DNA of 64,000 nt from Elephas maximus indicus (Eukaryota; Chordata; Mammalia; Proboscidea; Elephantidae), in assembly GCF_024166365.1 (NCBI RefSeq), contig NC_064842.1, positions 21,671,001 to 21,735,000 of the forward strand. The letters run 5' to 3'. A program made the translations under genes and the position numbers. Below are positions 21,590 to 33,421 of the stretch, piece after piece (the stretch's first letter is position 1; each line of letters starts with the position of its first letter). The notes under the pieces were generated by a model, which saw nothing but the letters and a program-made list of their open reading frames with translations, ran no database searches and was not told the origin of the DNA.

Positions 21590-22333
21590 GCTCTCACAAT
21601 TGTCCCTCTTCTCCAGTGCCTGGAGTATATTCTTATTTCTTATTTACCACTTGAGAATTAATTCCTCCCTAGGAAGCTCATTGGTCCATCATGCTCTGGC
21701 CCTTAGGCATTTCTCAGTATGTATAAATTCTAGAGTCTGCCTGGGCTCAGTCTTTTTCCTTGTGATGTCTTTATCTGGCTGGTATCAGGGTAACGCTGGC
21801 CTCATACAATGAGTTAGGAAGTGCCCCCTCCTTTTCTATTTTTTGGAAAAACTTGAGAGGGATTGGTGCCAATTCTTTAAATTTTTGGTAGAATTCATCA
21901 CTACAAATCAGCCTTCTGGTCCGGGACTTTTCTTTGTTGGGAAGTTTCTGATTACTGATTCATTATCTTCCCTTGTTTTAAGTCCATTGTTATTTTCTGT
22001 TTCTTCTTCAGTAAATTAAGGTAGTTTGTACGTGTCTAGGAGTCTGTCCATTTCATCCAAGTTATCTAATTTGTTGGTGTACAATTGTTCATAGTATTCT
22101 CTTATACTCTTTTTTATTTCTATAGGGCTGGTAATAATGCCCCCAACTTTCATATCTGATTTTTGTTATTTGTGTCTTCCCTCTTTTCACTTATTTGTTT
22201 AGCTAAAGGTTTGTCGTTTTATTGATCTTTGCAAAGAATCAGCTTTTAATTTCATCAATTATTGCTTTTCTATTTTTTCTTTATCTTCATTTGAATCTTT
22301 ATTGTTTTTCTTCTTTTGATAGCTTTGGGCTTA

Positions 22334-22551
22334 CCATATTTTTATGCAAGTAATGTGAGCTTTCTGCATTTGTTTGCTGGCCATGCCCTCCCCTGTGAGG
22401 TATTTTTGTAAGAGTGCTATGCTAATATTTTTACAGCAAGATATGGAAGAAAATTGGCATGGCCTTACTCGCTTGTGAGGATGCCTTGAGTGGGGAGGGC
22501 ATAGCTGGCAAACAAACACGTAAGGCACATGTTATTCACATAAAAATAAGG
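22334..22551. mobile_element. 218-bp palindromic DNA element (MITE) at a TA site
   Basis: Arms of 60 bases (22334-22393 and 22492-22551) are imperfect inverted repeats. The inner 13 bases TGCCCTCCCC/GGGGAGGGCA match almost exactly and TTTGTTTGC(T/C) pairs with GGCAAACAAA. Similarity continues further inward, so nearly the whole element is a hairpin. It is flanked by TA on both sides (22332-22333, 22552-22553) and the old L1 reads through cleanly when it is removed. That pattern is typical of non-autonomous Tc1/mariner elements. No transposase is encoded. Confidence 0.75.
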
Positions 22552-23406
22552 TAGTTTGCTCTTCTTTTTCTAATTCTTCAAGTTGTAAAATTAGGATATT
22601 GATTTGAGATCTTTCTTCATTTTTAATGTAGGTGTTTACAGCTATAAATTTCCCTCTGAGCACTGCTTTCCCTGCATCCCATGAGTTTTTGTATGTTGTG
22701 CTTTGATTTTCATTCATTTATAAGTATTTTCTAATTTCTGTTATGAATTTTTGACCCACTGATTGTATAATAGTATATTGTTTAATTTACACATATTTGT
22801 TTTTTAATTTTTAATTCTCTTTTCAATTTTCCTTCTGTTATTGATTTCTAATTTCATTCTATCATGGCCAGAAAGAATATTTTCTATGATTTCAGTGTTT
22901 TTAAGTTTATCGAGACTTGTTTTGTGACCAACTTATGTTCTATCCTGGAGAATGATCCCATGTGCACTGGAGAAGAATCCATATTGTGCTGTTGTTAGGT
23001 GGAGTGTTATATAAATGTTAGGTCTAGCTGGTTTATGGTGTTGTTCAAGTTTATTTTCTTCTTGATCTTTTTTCTAGATGTTCTATCCATTATTAAAAGT
23101 GGCGTATTGAAGCCTCCAACTATTATTGCAGGACTGTCTATTTTTCTCTTTGAGTTTGTCAATGTTTGCTTCATATATTTTGGGGGCTCTCTTGTTAGGT
23201 GCCTATGTATTTGTAACTGTGTTACCTCCTCAAGGAATTGACCCTTTTATCATTATTTAATGTCCTACTTTATCTCTTGTAAAGTCTGTTTTATCTGATA
23301 TTAATTTAGTCACTGCAGTTCTCTTTTGGTTATTATTTATATGTAATTTTTTTTCCATCATTTCACTTTCAATCTATATATATCTTTGGATCTAAAGTGG
23401 GTCTTG

Positions 23407-24269
23407 TAATAGATAACTGGTAACTTTGGTGAAAGGTAATACAGTACACAATACTGGGGAAGCTAGCGCAACTTGTACAAGGCAAGGCCATGGAAGCTCC
23501 ATAGACACATCCAGACTCCCTGAGGGACTGAATTTCTGGGATGAGGCTGTGGGGACTGTGGTCTCGGGGGACATCTAGCTCAATTGGCATAACACAGTTT
23601 ATAAAGAAAATATTCTACATTCTACTTTGGTGAGCAGTATCTGGGGTCTTAAAAGTCTGTGAGCTGCTGTCTAGGATACTCCACTGGTCTCATCCCTTTG
23701 GGAGCAAGGAATAATGAAGAAAACTAAAAATACAAGGGACAGATTAGTCCAAAGGACTAATGGACCACATCTACCATAGCCTCCACCAGACAGTCCAGTA
23801 CAGTGAGATGGTGCCTGGTTACCACTCACAGCTCTGACAGGGATCACAATAGAGGGTCGTGGACAGAGCTGGAGAAAAACTTAGAACAAAATTCTAACTC
23901 AAAAAGAAAGACCAGACTTGCTGTCCTGATGGAGACTGGAGAAACCCTGAGAGTGTGGCCCTTGGACACCCTTTTGGCTCAGTAATGAGGTCACTCCTGA
24001 GGTTTACTCTTCAGCCAAAGATTGGACAGGCCCATACATAAAACAAAACTAGACTAAAGGATCACACCAGCCCAGAGCCAAGGACTAGAAGTCAGGAAGG
24101 AACAGGAAAGCTGGTAATAGGGAGCCCAAGGTTGAGTAGGGAGAGTGTTGACATGTTGTGGGGTTATTAACCAATGTCAAAACAATATGTGTACCAAGTG
24201 TTTAATGAGAAACTAGTTTGCTCTGTAAACCTTCATCTAAAATACAATTTTAAAAAAATCAGAAAAAAA
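23407..24269 (+). mobile_element. L1 3' UTR, sense, 5'-truncated insertion
   Basis: The segment ends with CTGTAAACCTTCATCTAAAA, a short A-rich tail, and is on the opposite strand from the host L1. Its end is the reverse complement of the sequence at 38490 and 55972, so it belongs to the same L1 3' UTR family. AAAGTGGGTCTTG (23394-23406) and AAAATGGGTCTTG (24270-24282) flank it as a target duplication inside the older L1. Confidence 0.85.
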
Positions 24270-24627
24270 TAAAATGGGTCTTGCATAATCAACATATAGT
24301 TGGATCATATTTTCTTATTCATTCTGTCAATCTCTGCCTTTTGATTGGAGAGTTTAACCCATTTACATTTACAGTAATTGCTGATAAGGAAGGACTTCTG
24401 CCATGTTGTTATGTTTTTTTTCAGTGTGTAATAACTTTTTTGTCCCTCATTTTCTCCAGTATTGGCTACTTTTTTGTTTAGTTTGATTTTTTGTAAGGAG
24501 CTATTTTAATACCCTTCTTGCTTTTCTTGAGTATTTCTTAGATATTTTCTTGCAGATTACCATGGGAATTATATTTAACATCCTAAATTTATAACAATCT
24601 ACTTTAAATTGATACCATCTTAATTTT

Positions 24628-26125
24628 TCTGTTGTTGTTAGGTAACATCGAGTTTGTTCCAACTCATAAATCACTGCCCGGTCCTGCACCATCCTCACAA
24701 TAGTTTGTTATGCTTGAGCCCATTGTTGCAGACACTGTGTCAGTCCATCTCATTGAGGGTCTCCCTCTTTTTTACTGACTCTTTAATTTACCAAGCATGA
24801 TCTCCTGCAGGGACCCTTCTGATAACATGTCCAAAGTATGTGAGATGAACTCTTGCTGTTCTTGCTTCTCAGGAGCACTCGGACTGTACTTCCTCCAAGT
24901 CAGATTTGTTTGTTCTTTTGGCAGTCTATGGTATAGTCAATATTCTTTGCCAACACCATAATTCAAAGTAATTCAGGGGTGTCAGTTCTTCTTCAGTCTT
25001 CCTTATTCATTGTTCAGCTTTCACATGCATATGTGACAACTGAAAATACCATGGCTTGGGTCAGGTGCACCTTAGTCTTCAACGTGACGTCTTTGCTTTT
25101 TAACACTTTAAAGAGGTCTTTTGCAGCAGATTTGCCCAATGCAATATGGAATTTGATTTCTTGATTGCTGTTTCCATGGGTGTTGATTGTGAATCGAAGT
25201 AAAACGAAAACCTTGAAAACGTCAATATTTTCTCCATTTATCGTGATGTTACTTATTGTTCCAGTTGTGAGGATTTTTGTTTTATGTTGAGGTGTAATCC
25301 ATACTGAAGGCTGTAATCTTTGATCATTATCAGGAAGTGCTTCAAATTCTCTTCACTTTCAGCAAGCAAGGCTGTGTCATCTGCATATGGCAGGTTGTTA
25401 ATGATTCTTCTTCCCGTCCTGATGATACCTCATTTTTCTTCATATAGTCCAGCTTCTCAGATTATTTGCTGAACATACAGATTGAATAAGTATGGTGAAA
25501 GGATACAACCCTGACACACACCTTTCCTGACTTTAATCCATGCAGTATCCCCTTGTTCTGTTTGAATGACTGCCCCTTGGTCTATGTACAGGTTCATCAG
25601 GGGCACAATTAAGTGTTCTGGAATTCCCATTCTTCACAATGTTACCCATAATTTGTTATGATCCACACAGTCAAATGCCTTTGCATAGTCAATAAAACAC
25701 AGGTAAACATCTTCCTGGTATTCTCTGTTTTTTGCCAGGATCCATCTGACATCAGTAATGATATTCCCAATTCCATGTCCTCTTCTGAGTCCAGCTTGAA
25801 TTTCTGGCAGTTTCCTGTCAATATACTGTTGCAATTGCTTTTGAATGATTTTTAGCAAAATTTTACTTGTGTGTGATATTAATGATACTGTTCAATACTT
25901 TCTGCATTTTGTTGGATCACCTTTCTTTGGAACAGGCATAAATGTGGATCTCTTCCAGTCAGTTGGCCAAGAGCTGTCTTCCAAATTTCTTGGCATAGAA
26001 TAGTGAGCACTTCCAGCGCTGTGTTCATTTGTTGAAACATCTCAATTTGTATGCTGCCAATTCCTGAAGCCCTGTTTTTTACCGTCTTCAGTGCAGCTTG
26101 GACTTCTTACGAGTTTAGTAACATA
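24628..26125 (-). mobile_element. RTE LINE, antisense, 5'-truncated
   Basis: The left end (GTTGTTGTTAGGTAACATCG) is the reverse of the RTE 3' tail shared with AfroSINEs. The minus strand encodes reverse-transcriptase pieces: CFIDYAKAFDCVDH at about 25650-25690 (motif A, with its Asp) and a PYADDTALL block near 25375-25395 (the YADD active site). Frames are interrupted by stops and shifts. It belongs to the RTE clade, as Bov-B does, and to the elephant RTE family by context. It sits within the old L1. Confidence 0.9.
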
Positions 26126-27310
26126 AAAAAAAAAAAAAACTCTGTTCCTTTGCTCCTCCTCACCCCTTTGTGATGTTGTTATCACAAAATATATCTTCAT
26201 GTATTGTGTACCCAATAAAATATAATTTTGTTTTATGCATTTGTCATTTAAATCATATAAGTCATAAAAAGTTACAAACCAAAAATATTATAAAGCTGGC
26301 CTCTGTATTTACCCATGAGATTACCTTTAGTGGAGATCTTTTTTCTTCACACGTCTTTGAGTTACTATTTAGTATTCTTTCATTTCAACCTGAAGGGCTC
26401 CCTTGAGGATTTCTTGTAGGGCTGGTCTCAAGGTAATGAACTCCCTCAGCTTTTGTTTTTCTGAAAATGTCTTAATTTTGCCCTCATTTTTGAAGGACAG
26501 TTTTGCCTAACATGTAATTCTTGGTTCACAGTCCTTTTCTCTTAGCACTTTAAAAATATTATCTCATTATCTCATTGCCTTCTGGCCTCCATGGTTTCTG
26601 AGGATCCGTTGTATGTGATGATGTGCTTGTTTTGTGCTGATTTCCAGATTCTGTCTTTATCTTTGATTTTTAAGAGTTTTATGATCATGTGGTTTCTTTT
26701 TGCTGTTTATTCTACTTGGCATTCATTGAGCTTCTTGGATGTGTAAGTTCATATCTTTTGTCAAATTAGGGAAATTTTTGGCCATTATTCTGTCAAGTAA
26801 TGCCCTTTCTTTCTCTTTTTGTTCAAGTACTGTCATAGTGCATATATTGGTCATTGAACGGTGTTCCACAAGTCCCTTAGGCTTGTTTAACTTTTCTCTA
26901 TCCTTTTTTCTGTTTCCTCTCCAGACTCAGTAATGTCAACGATCTTATCTTCAAGTTCATTGATTCTTTCTTCTGCCAGTTCAAATCTACTGTTGAGCCC
27001 CTCCAGTGAATTTTTCATTTCATTTAATATACTTTTCAGCTTCTGTAATTCTTCTTGGTTTCTTTTTATAATTTCTATCTATTCGCATTCTAATTTCCTT
27101 CATGTGTTGTTTTCCTGATTTCCTTTACTTCTTGGCCATGTTTTCCTTTAGTTCTTTCAGCATGTTTAGTGCTGTTGTTTTAAAGTCTTTTTCTAGTAAG
27201 TCCATTAATTGGCTTTCCATGGGGACAATTTGTGTTACTTTGGCTTGTTCTTTTAAATGGACTGCCATTTCCTATTTCCTTATATACCTTGCAAGTTTTT
27301 TCTGAATCCA

Positions 27311-29239
27311 AGATATTTCACTATTATAATGCAACTGATTCTTACCCTTCCCAGGATTTGCTTGCTTGTTTTTTTTAATTGTTGAAGGCTGTAGTAGTCC
27401 ATTTGTTTAGTGATGTCTCCTAACTATTTTTGCAAAGACTGCTTTTCTGGACATGTGTGGACACTGATGTCTCTGTTTCTTAGCTATATTCAGCAAATAT
27501 TAGATATATATCACTGAGATATTTACAGGCTCACTCTTTTTAAAAAAAAATACTAAAATGTATATAACATAACAAAAAATTGCCATTTAGGCATTTTTAA
27601 GTGCACAGTTCAGTGACATTCGTTGCATTCACCATGTTATGCAGTGTTTCATTACCCCCAACAGAAACTTAGAACACCTTAACCAATAACTCCCCATTTT
27701 CCCTTCCCAGCCATCTCTGGTAACCACTGATCAACTTTGGTCTTGGTATGTTTGCCAGACTCTCTGTTGATTACAATTATTTTATCATGTATACTATGAG
27801 TAGATGTTTATCAGTTTGTCAAAGAAAAGCATTGAATCACTAGAGGTTCTATCCAGTGCTAAAATTCTAGACATAAATACTTGCCACATATAAATTGTTT
27901 AGCAAATGATTCTAACATGTATCAGAGCATTACTAATTTTGTATGAAGAGCATAGTATTTCTCAAGAGCTCTTGAGAAAAATGGGAGTTTTTATGCTGTT
28001 CCAAGCAAGTGCTATCTACTTGTTTTTCAGCTATCTTTTATGTTAAGTCCATGTACTACTTTTCATTTTCAACTCCTATGCTTGTGATTTGAAGCTTTTG
28101 TTATTCCATCATTCTGCTTAGATATGCTGGTAGCAGAAGGGTGAGCAAGGTAATGATTTCTCAGTGGTCTGGGTTGGTTTGTGAATGTGGAACTCATTGG
28201 ACATTATAAATGTAGAGAGAAGAACCATACCCATCACTGCCACACTCCTTAGGGCCCTCGAAGTCTACCTTTGTCTTTCATCTTGAGGTCTGATGGTCTG
28301 ATGATACAGTTTTTTATTCACAGCTCGTAGGGCAGTTCTCCCTTTCTCTGGTCCATTATCTGGACCCATAGAATCCAAAGAGATGGTGCCCCAGCACCTT
28401 TCCATAATGTCTGTAGAAGACAATAAAATCATAGACATATAAGGAAAATGTGTCCTCACAACCTCTGCTAGAAATATATCTTTGTTAGGAAACTACCCCT
28501 GGTGTCTAATTTAAAGCTTCCTGTTACTATCAACCTGTTTACCTTTTGTTCCGTCCTCCTTAGAACAAGGTAAAAAGTATTAATTTCCTCAAAAGTTTCT
28601 TTAGAGGCACAGTGTCAGAACATCGGCTTAATTTCCAGTTAATGTTAATTTTCCAAAATTTAAATAATATATATTACTGTGCATGTCAGTAGAGTTATGA
28701 TTTGCAAGATAATTTTAAAAGTTCAGAATAATTAAGAAAAAATTTTCATAAAAAAATTAAAACATGGAGGAAGTCATGTTTCACCTCAGGGGAAAACGCC
28801 TTTTCTCCAAATATTAAAAGTGCATTTTTTGAAGATATGAGTTAATGGAGTTCAGTAAACATATACACTAAAAAGGAAACTTAAGCCACACACTTGTTTT
28901 AGAATTTGTTTTTAGATGGCACAGTATAAGAAATGCTTTCATGGTTGGAGGCAGTAATTGCAAAAGAACACCATGCTGATAATTGCCCTGTGATTAAAGA
29001 TTCGCTTTGTTTAGTTTGAAAATGAACAAAGGAACCTTTCTTGCTTTATTCAAGGATGATAAAATTCTAATTGGATGCTGTGGATTGCAACATCCTACAG
29101 GTTGGCATCTCATGCATGCTGATGTTTAATAAGTCCCCTGAATGATAGTAGTTGACCCCTATGTTTGTCCTCTTATTTTTTGTTTTTACTAAGAAAGCCC
29201 TAAGAATAAATCAACTGAAAGCAACTCAACTAGTTGTTT
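27311..29239. other. Intronic stretch with old L1 3' piece
   Basis: Positions 27540-27780 hold antisense old L1 3' text (CAGTTCAGTGACATTCGTTG, TCTGGTAACCACTGATCAAC). A possible short exon at 28122-28149 was considered and not accepted. The rest appears unique and AT-rich. Confidence 0.45.
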
Positions 29240-29500
29240 TTGACGACAACTAGTTTCCATATTTTTCTGTCACCCTTAACAGAAGCTCAGTGTCCCCAAA
29301 GCAATGAGTTCCCTTTTCCCCCTCCCTTCCACCGTTGGTAACCACTAATAAACGCTGTTTTCTATATACTTGGCTATATATTTCATATAAATGGGATCAT
29401 ACAATATTTTTTTTTTTTTGTGACTGATTTTACTGAACAATGTTTCTAAGGTTCATTCTTATTTTAACAATACATTTTGAGAGGCATCCTAAACATGGGG
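29240..29500 (-). mobile_element. Old L1 3' piece, antisense
   Basis: TTGGTAACCACTAATAAACG and ATAAATGGGATCATACAATA followed by a poly-T tract and ATTTTACTGAACAATGTTTC recur in the same order as in the 46.1-46.3 kb copy. Confidence 0.6.
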
Positions 29501-29686
29501 TTGCTTTCAACTTTTCCTTTCAGTCAGTGGACCTTCCTCCTCTCCCCACACTGGTATGTTTAACTTGTGTTCATTCTATATCTGAAAGGGGTAAAATACT
29601 TACAATTATTTCTTGTAGTTTTCTAAGAGAAGAAATGGGAAGCTTGTATTTTGTAATATTAAAAAAAAAAATTAGAAAACACTCAT

Positions 29687-30186
29687 TGTCGTGGATTGAA
29701 TTGTGGCCCCCCAAAATATGTGTCAATTTGGTTAGGCCATGATTCCCAGTATTGTGTAGTTGTCCTCCATTTTTGTGATTTTCCTCTGTGTTATAAATCA
29801 TAATCTCTGCCTGTGGTTAAAGAGGATAGGGTGGGATGTAACACCCTTGCTCAGGTCACATCCCTGATCCAATGTAAAGGGAGTTTCCCTGGGGTGTGGC
29901 CTGTTCCACCTTTTATCTTACAAGAGATAAAAGGAAAGGGAAGCAACCACCAAGAAAGCAGTGCCGGGAGCAGAGCGTGTCCTTTGGACCTGGGGTTCCT
30001 GCACAGGGAAGCTCCTAGTCCAGAGGAAGATTGATGAGAAGGCTGACAGAGAGAGAAAGCCTTCCCTGGAGCTGACTCCCTGAATTTGGACTTTCAGCCT
30101 ACTTTACTGTGAAGAAATAAATTTCTCTTTGTTAAAGCCATTCATTTGTGGTATTTTTTGTTATAGCAGCACTAAATAACTAAGAT
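29687..30186 (+). mobile_element. MaLR-type solo LTR, second copy
   Basis: The 500-bp element starts TGTCGTGGATTGAATTGTGG and ends CACTAAATAACTAAGAT. It carries AATAAATTTCTCTTTGTTAA near its 3' end. The flanking 6-base repeat ACTCAT (29681-29686, 30187-30192) fits a target duplication. The family is the same as at 1278-1794. Confidence 0.8.
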
Positions 30187-30289
30187 ACTCATGCTTAGTT
30201 AATCTTTATCATTTATGATGATTTTGGCCTTAAGTAAGAGAATACGCAAGTCAGAAAGACTTAAGTGTAGTGTCTTAGTGCTGAAATAC

Positions 30290-30690
30290 CTTAAGTGGTT
30301 GGCTTTAATGAATGGAAGTTTATTTTTCTCACAGTTTAGGAGGCTAGAAGTATGAATTCGGGTCACCAACTCTAGAAGGTTTCTCTTTTCAGCTCTTGGG
30401 GCAAGTCCTTGTCTCTTTTTAGCTTCTGTTTCTCAGTTCCTTGGTGATCTTCATGTGGCATGGCATCTGTCTTCCCTCATCTGTGCTTCCTTGCTTCTGT
30501 GCTGTATCTATTCCTTTTATGTCTCAAAAGTGATTGCCTTAAAACACACTAGATTCTGATATGGCATCATTGATATAACAAAGAAAACCCTATTCCCAAA
30601 TGGGATAATATCCACAGTATAGGGGTTAGGATTCCAACCATATTTTGGGGGACTCAAGTCAACCCATAACAAAAAATGAGGAAATTTATT
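30290..30690 (+). repeat. Old interspersed repeat, family not named
   Basis: Starts with GTTTATTTTTCTCACAGTTTAGGAGGCTAGAAG and ends GGGGGACTCAAGTCAACCCATAACA. A related copy lies at 35235-35690. These edges (a CTCACAGTTCTGGAGGC-type start and a CAACCCATAACA end) are common in mammalian genomes, but I cannot assign the family without a library. Confidence 0.55.
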
Positions 30691-31832
30691 ACAAACTTAC
30701 ACTGCTAGTACAGCTCAGCAGCATGGTCAGGGACCCCAGATTCTTTCCATTTGTCTGCTCTGTCTTCCCCAGGCTTTGGCTTCTGTCTCAGACTTGTCTT
30801 CTCCAGCTTATAAAATGCCATGAACAGTTCCAGGCGTCATGTCCTCACAGAGAAACATTCAGAGGCCAGAAGAGAGCACCTGCCCTTTTGTCTTTTTTTA
30901 AGAGCAGTGAACTGTTTCTTGAAACCTCTTTCTCCTTTAGACTTACCCTCATGTCTCACTGGCCAGAAAGTTCCACATGCCTATTCCCAAACCAGTCACT
31001 GGCAAGGGAAATGGAAAGGTTTCTGTCCTGAGACTTCTCTGAAGCACATGACCACTCTATACCTGATCAAAACTGGGACCCTGTTATCAACAAAGATGGC
31101 AAAGGGAAGGGTAGGGGAAAGGGAGTGTTTACTGGGTGGACAGTCAGACCCATGGCACGCAACAGCTTTTTATCTGAAATCTTCTTTCTCTGCATCTCCA
31201 TCTTTGATTTGTTGGAAGAAATCAGGACGCACACATACATATATCCACGTGCACATGAGCACCCACAGAGTTACGTACTATTTAAGTGGTTATTTCTAAT
31301 TTTCCTGAGACATATCTTAAACAATTAACAACTACAGTAATTACATTATATTTAGCAGTGTTGTATGTTTTGGTGTACCTCAATTAATTGAAAATGAGGC
31401 ATCTTGGCAACTGTTCATCAGAAGAGGTATTTGGTTCCATAATATTCTGTTAGCATTCTGAATGAATAGGAGTTAATTAAAAATGGGTGTTACATGAATT
31501 CCTTAAAAGGGGCAATGTGTGTGCTCGGTTATTGATTAGGTATGGGGCATAATCAAGAGAACAAATCCTAGGAGACTCACAGTGTCCTTTTTTGAGTAAT
31601 TTCCTAGGTGGTGGCAATGGACATCGTGAACGCAGGGACAAACCCACAATTTGAAGGGAAAGTTAGTGAACTGTGCTTTGAATATGTTAAATTTTGATGG
31701 CACACAACAATAAGAAATTGCAGGTTATTGGGAGACATCAAGATGGAGATGTCTAATGGACAGTTAGATGCACGTCTGAAACTTAGGGGGGCATCTGTGC
31801 TGCAGATGTAAATGTAGAGGTCTTTAGTACAT
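30691..31832. other. Intronic stretch, no gene
   Basis: Open frames of 128 and 159 codons at 30645-31299 overlap in two frames, start inside the neighbouring repeat and lack splice signals. I regard them as chance. Confidence 0.4.
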
Positions 31833-31995
31833 AGACCAGAACGAAACTCCTTGCTGTTGAATCAACTACAAATCTTAGCGACCGTTTAGGACAGAGGAGA
31901 ACTGCCCCAAAGGGTTTCCAAGGAGTGGCTGGTAGATTCGAACTGCCACCTTTTGGTTAGCAGAGGAGCTATTAACCAGTACACCACCAGGGCTC
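31833..31995 (-). mobile_element. AfroSINE, antisense
   Basis: Reverse tail CTTGCTGTTGAATCAAC, body GAACTGCCCCAAAGGGTTTCC, reversed head ACACCACCAGGGCTCC. Flanks CTTTAGTAC and CTTTAGTAT are a probable target duplication. Confidence 0.92.
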
Positions 31996-32198
31996 CTTTA
32001 GTATGGAGGTGGTAGCTACGATCATGACAGTAGATGAGATTAGCAAGTAACTAGGCCTTAACATCTTAGACTACTTACAGGTTTTTGTCTTCCTCTGCTG
32101 TTTGTACTATCACTTCAGAGTTAATATATCGTAATTTTAGATTGAACAAATAATAATTAGGAAAGTAATTTTAATTTCTTTTCCCCCAGGCTTATAAA

Positions 32199-32408
32199 AG
32201 AGCCCTGGTGGTGCGCTGGTTAAGGTACTCTGCTGCTAACTGAAAGATCAGTGTTTGAAACCACCAGCGACTTCGCAGGAGAAAGATGTGGCAACCTGCT
32301 TCTGTAAAGATTTACAGCCTTGGAAACCCTATAGGGCAGCTCTACTCTGTTGTTAGTGTCACCATGAGTCAGAATCTGCTTGATGGCAGTGGGTTTGGTT
32401 TGGGTTTA
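32199..32408 (+). mobile_element. AfroSINE, long form
   Basis: Head GAGCCCTGGTGGTGCGCTGG, middle GGAGAAAGATGTGGCAACCTGC (an internal segment that the short copies lack), and tail CACCATGAGTCAGAATCTGC. Confidence 0.93.
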
Positions 32409-33260
32409 GCCTTATGCATTTCAATGTTCAGACGTTCTATTTGGATTTTTCTTTGCTTTATACCTTGAACTTTCCTATCTGTGAATTCCAGCGAGGGGTA
32501 CATGGTCCCAAGACAAATCTAAATGTTTTCATTTTAATTCCCATTCTTTATTAACGTTGACAAGAATTTACAGCGTTAGTGGCAATGAAGCAGACAGTTT
32601 ATAAACCATAAAGATGTCTGCCCTGAAGAAGACAGAACTGCAAACATGGCAAAGCTGAGGACGGATGAGGATTTGAGGTTCCAAGGTCACAGGAAAGTTA
32701 GCAGGATTTATTATAATGATTATAATAGTAATTATTTCTGCTGGAGCCCAGAGGAGAATAATGCAGTATGATCATGATGTAATCCAGACTGGTTTTGCCA
32801 ATTGCTTTGCTCTCCTCTGCTCACAGTCCTCAGAGTGCTGGTTGTGAGTGTAATGATTTAGAAGGAACAGACACTGTGGTGTAATTTTGGATCTTTTAGT
32901 TAAATGAGTCCCTCTTCAGTTCTTTTTCAATCCTGCTGATTTAGTCAGAGGGAAATCTCAGTTTGGTGCTAGTCAGTCTTTAACAATTGTTTGCCGTTGA
33001 TCTCAGAGAGAGAGAGACCTAGGAACCAGTACTGGTGGGCCAACCTGCAGCCCAGTCTCAGAATCTTGGGGGGCAACGCCAGGATTAAATAACCTTGTAT
33101 TGTTTTATTCTTATCAGTTACTTTTCTTTATGGAAAGTAATAACTAGTTTTCCATATATACTGATTCACGAATTCTTTTCCTTTTTAAATGAATGTACTT
33201 AGGTTATTAAAAAAAAAAGTAAGTTGAATTAAAGAAAATTATTAAGTGATAACACTGTAG
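32409..33260. other. Intronic stretch, nothing recognised
   Basis: AT-rich unique sequence; no repeat, exon or RNA gene recognised. Confidence 0.4.
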
Positions 33261-33421
33261 GAGTGCCCTGGTGGTGCAGTGGTTAAGCATTTGGCTGCAA
33301 ACCAAAAGATCAGCAGTTCAAATCCACCAGCCGCTCCTTGGAAACTCTATGGGGCAATTCTACTCTGTCCTGTAGTGTCGCTGAGTCAGAATCAACTCAA
33401 TGGCAACAGGTTTTGGGTTTA
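33261..33421 (+). mobile_element. AfroSINE, short form
   Basis: Head GAGTGCCCTGGTGGTGCAGT, box-B-like AGCAGTTCAAATCC, and tail CAACTCAATGGCAACAGG. Confidence 0.93.

Larger units (their letters stand above)
21590..27310 (-). mobile_element. Old L1 LINE, antisense, interrupted by later insertions
   Basis: L1 ORF2 text reads in reverse through GGTATCAGGGTAACGCTGGC, GGACTTTTCTTTGTTGGGAA, and GATCTTTGCAAAGAATCAGC. It continues, after the insertions, with the 5' half of the element (CTCCATGGTTTCTGAGGATC, GAGCTTCTTGGATGTGTAAG, and AGTTCATTGATTCTTTCTTC). Reading frames are broken throughout. The copy is split by elements at 22334-22551, 23407-24269 and 24628-26125, and the L1 text resumes in register after each, which fixes the order of events. 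Confidence 0.85.

Noticed and set aside
22334-22551. Reading the hairpin as a microRNA precursor
   Set aside because: The arms are too long, the loop is large and TA flanks plus the interrupted L1 point to a DNA transposon.
25634-25858. Reverse-transcriptase-like frame as a host gene
   Set aside because: It carries the RT motif-A text of an RTE LINE and lies within a broken copy of that element, so it is listed as a transposon remnant.
30645-31299. 128- and 159-codon overlapping frames
   Set aside because: They run in different frames over the same DNA, start in repeat-derived sequence and have no splice signals or domains.
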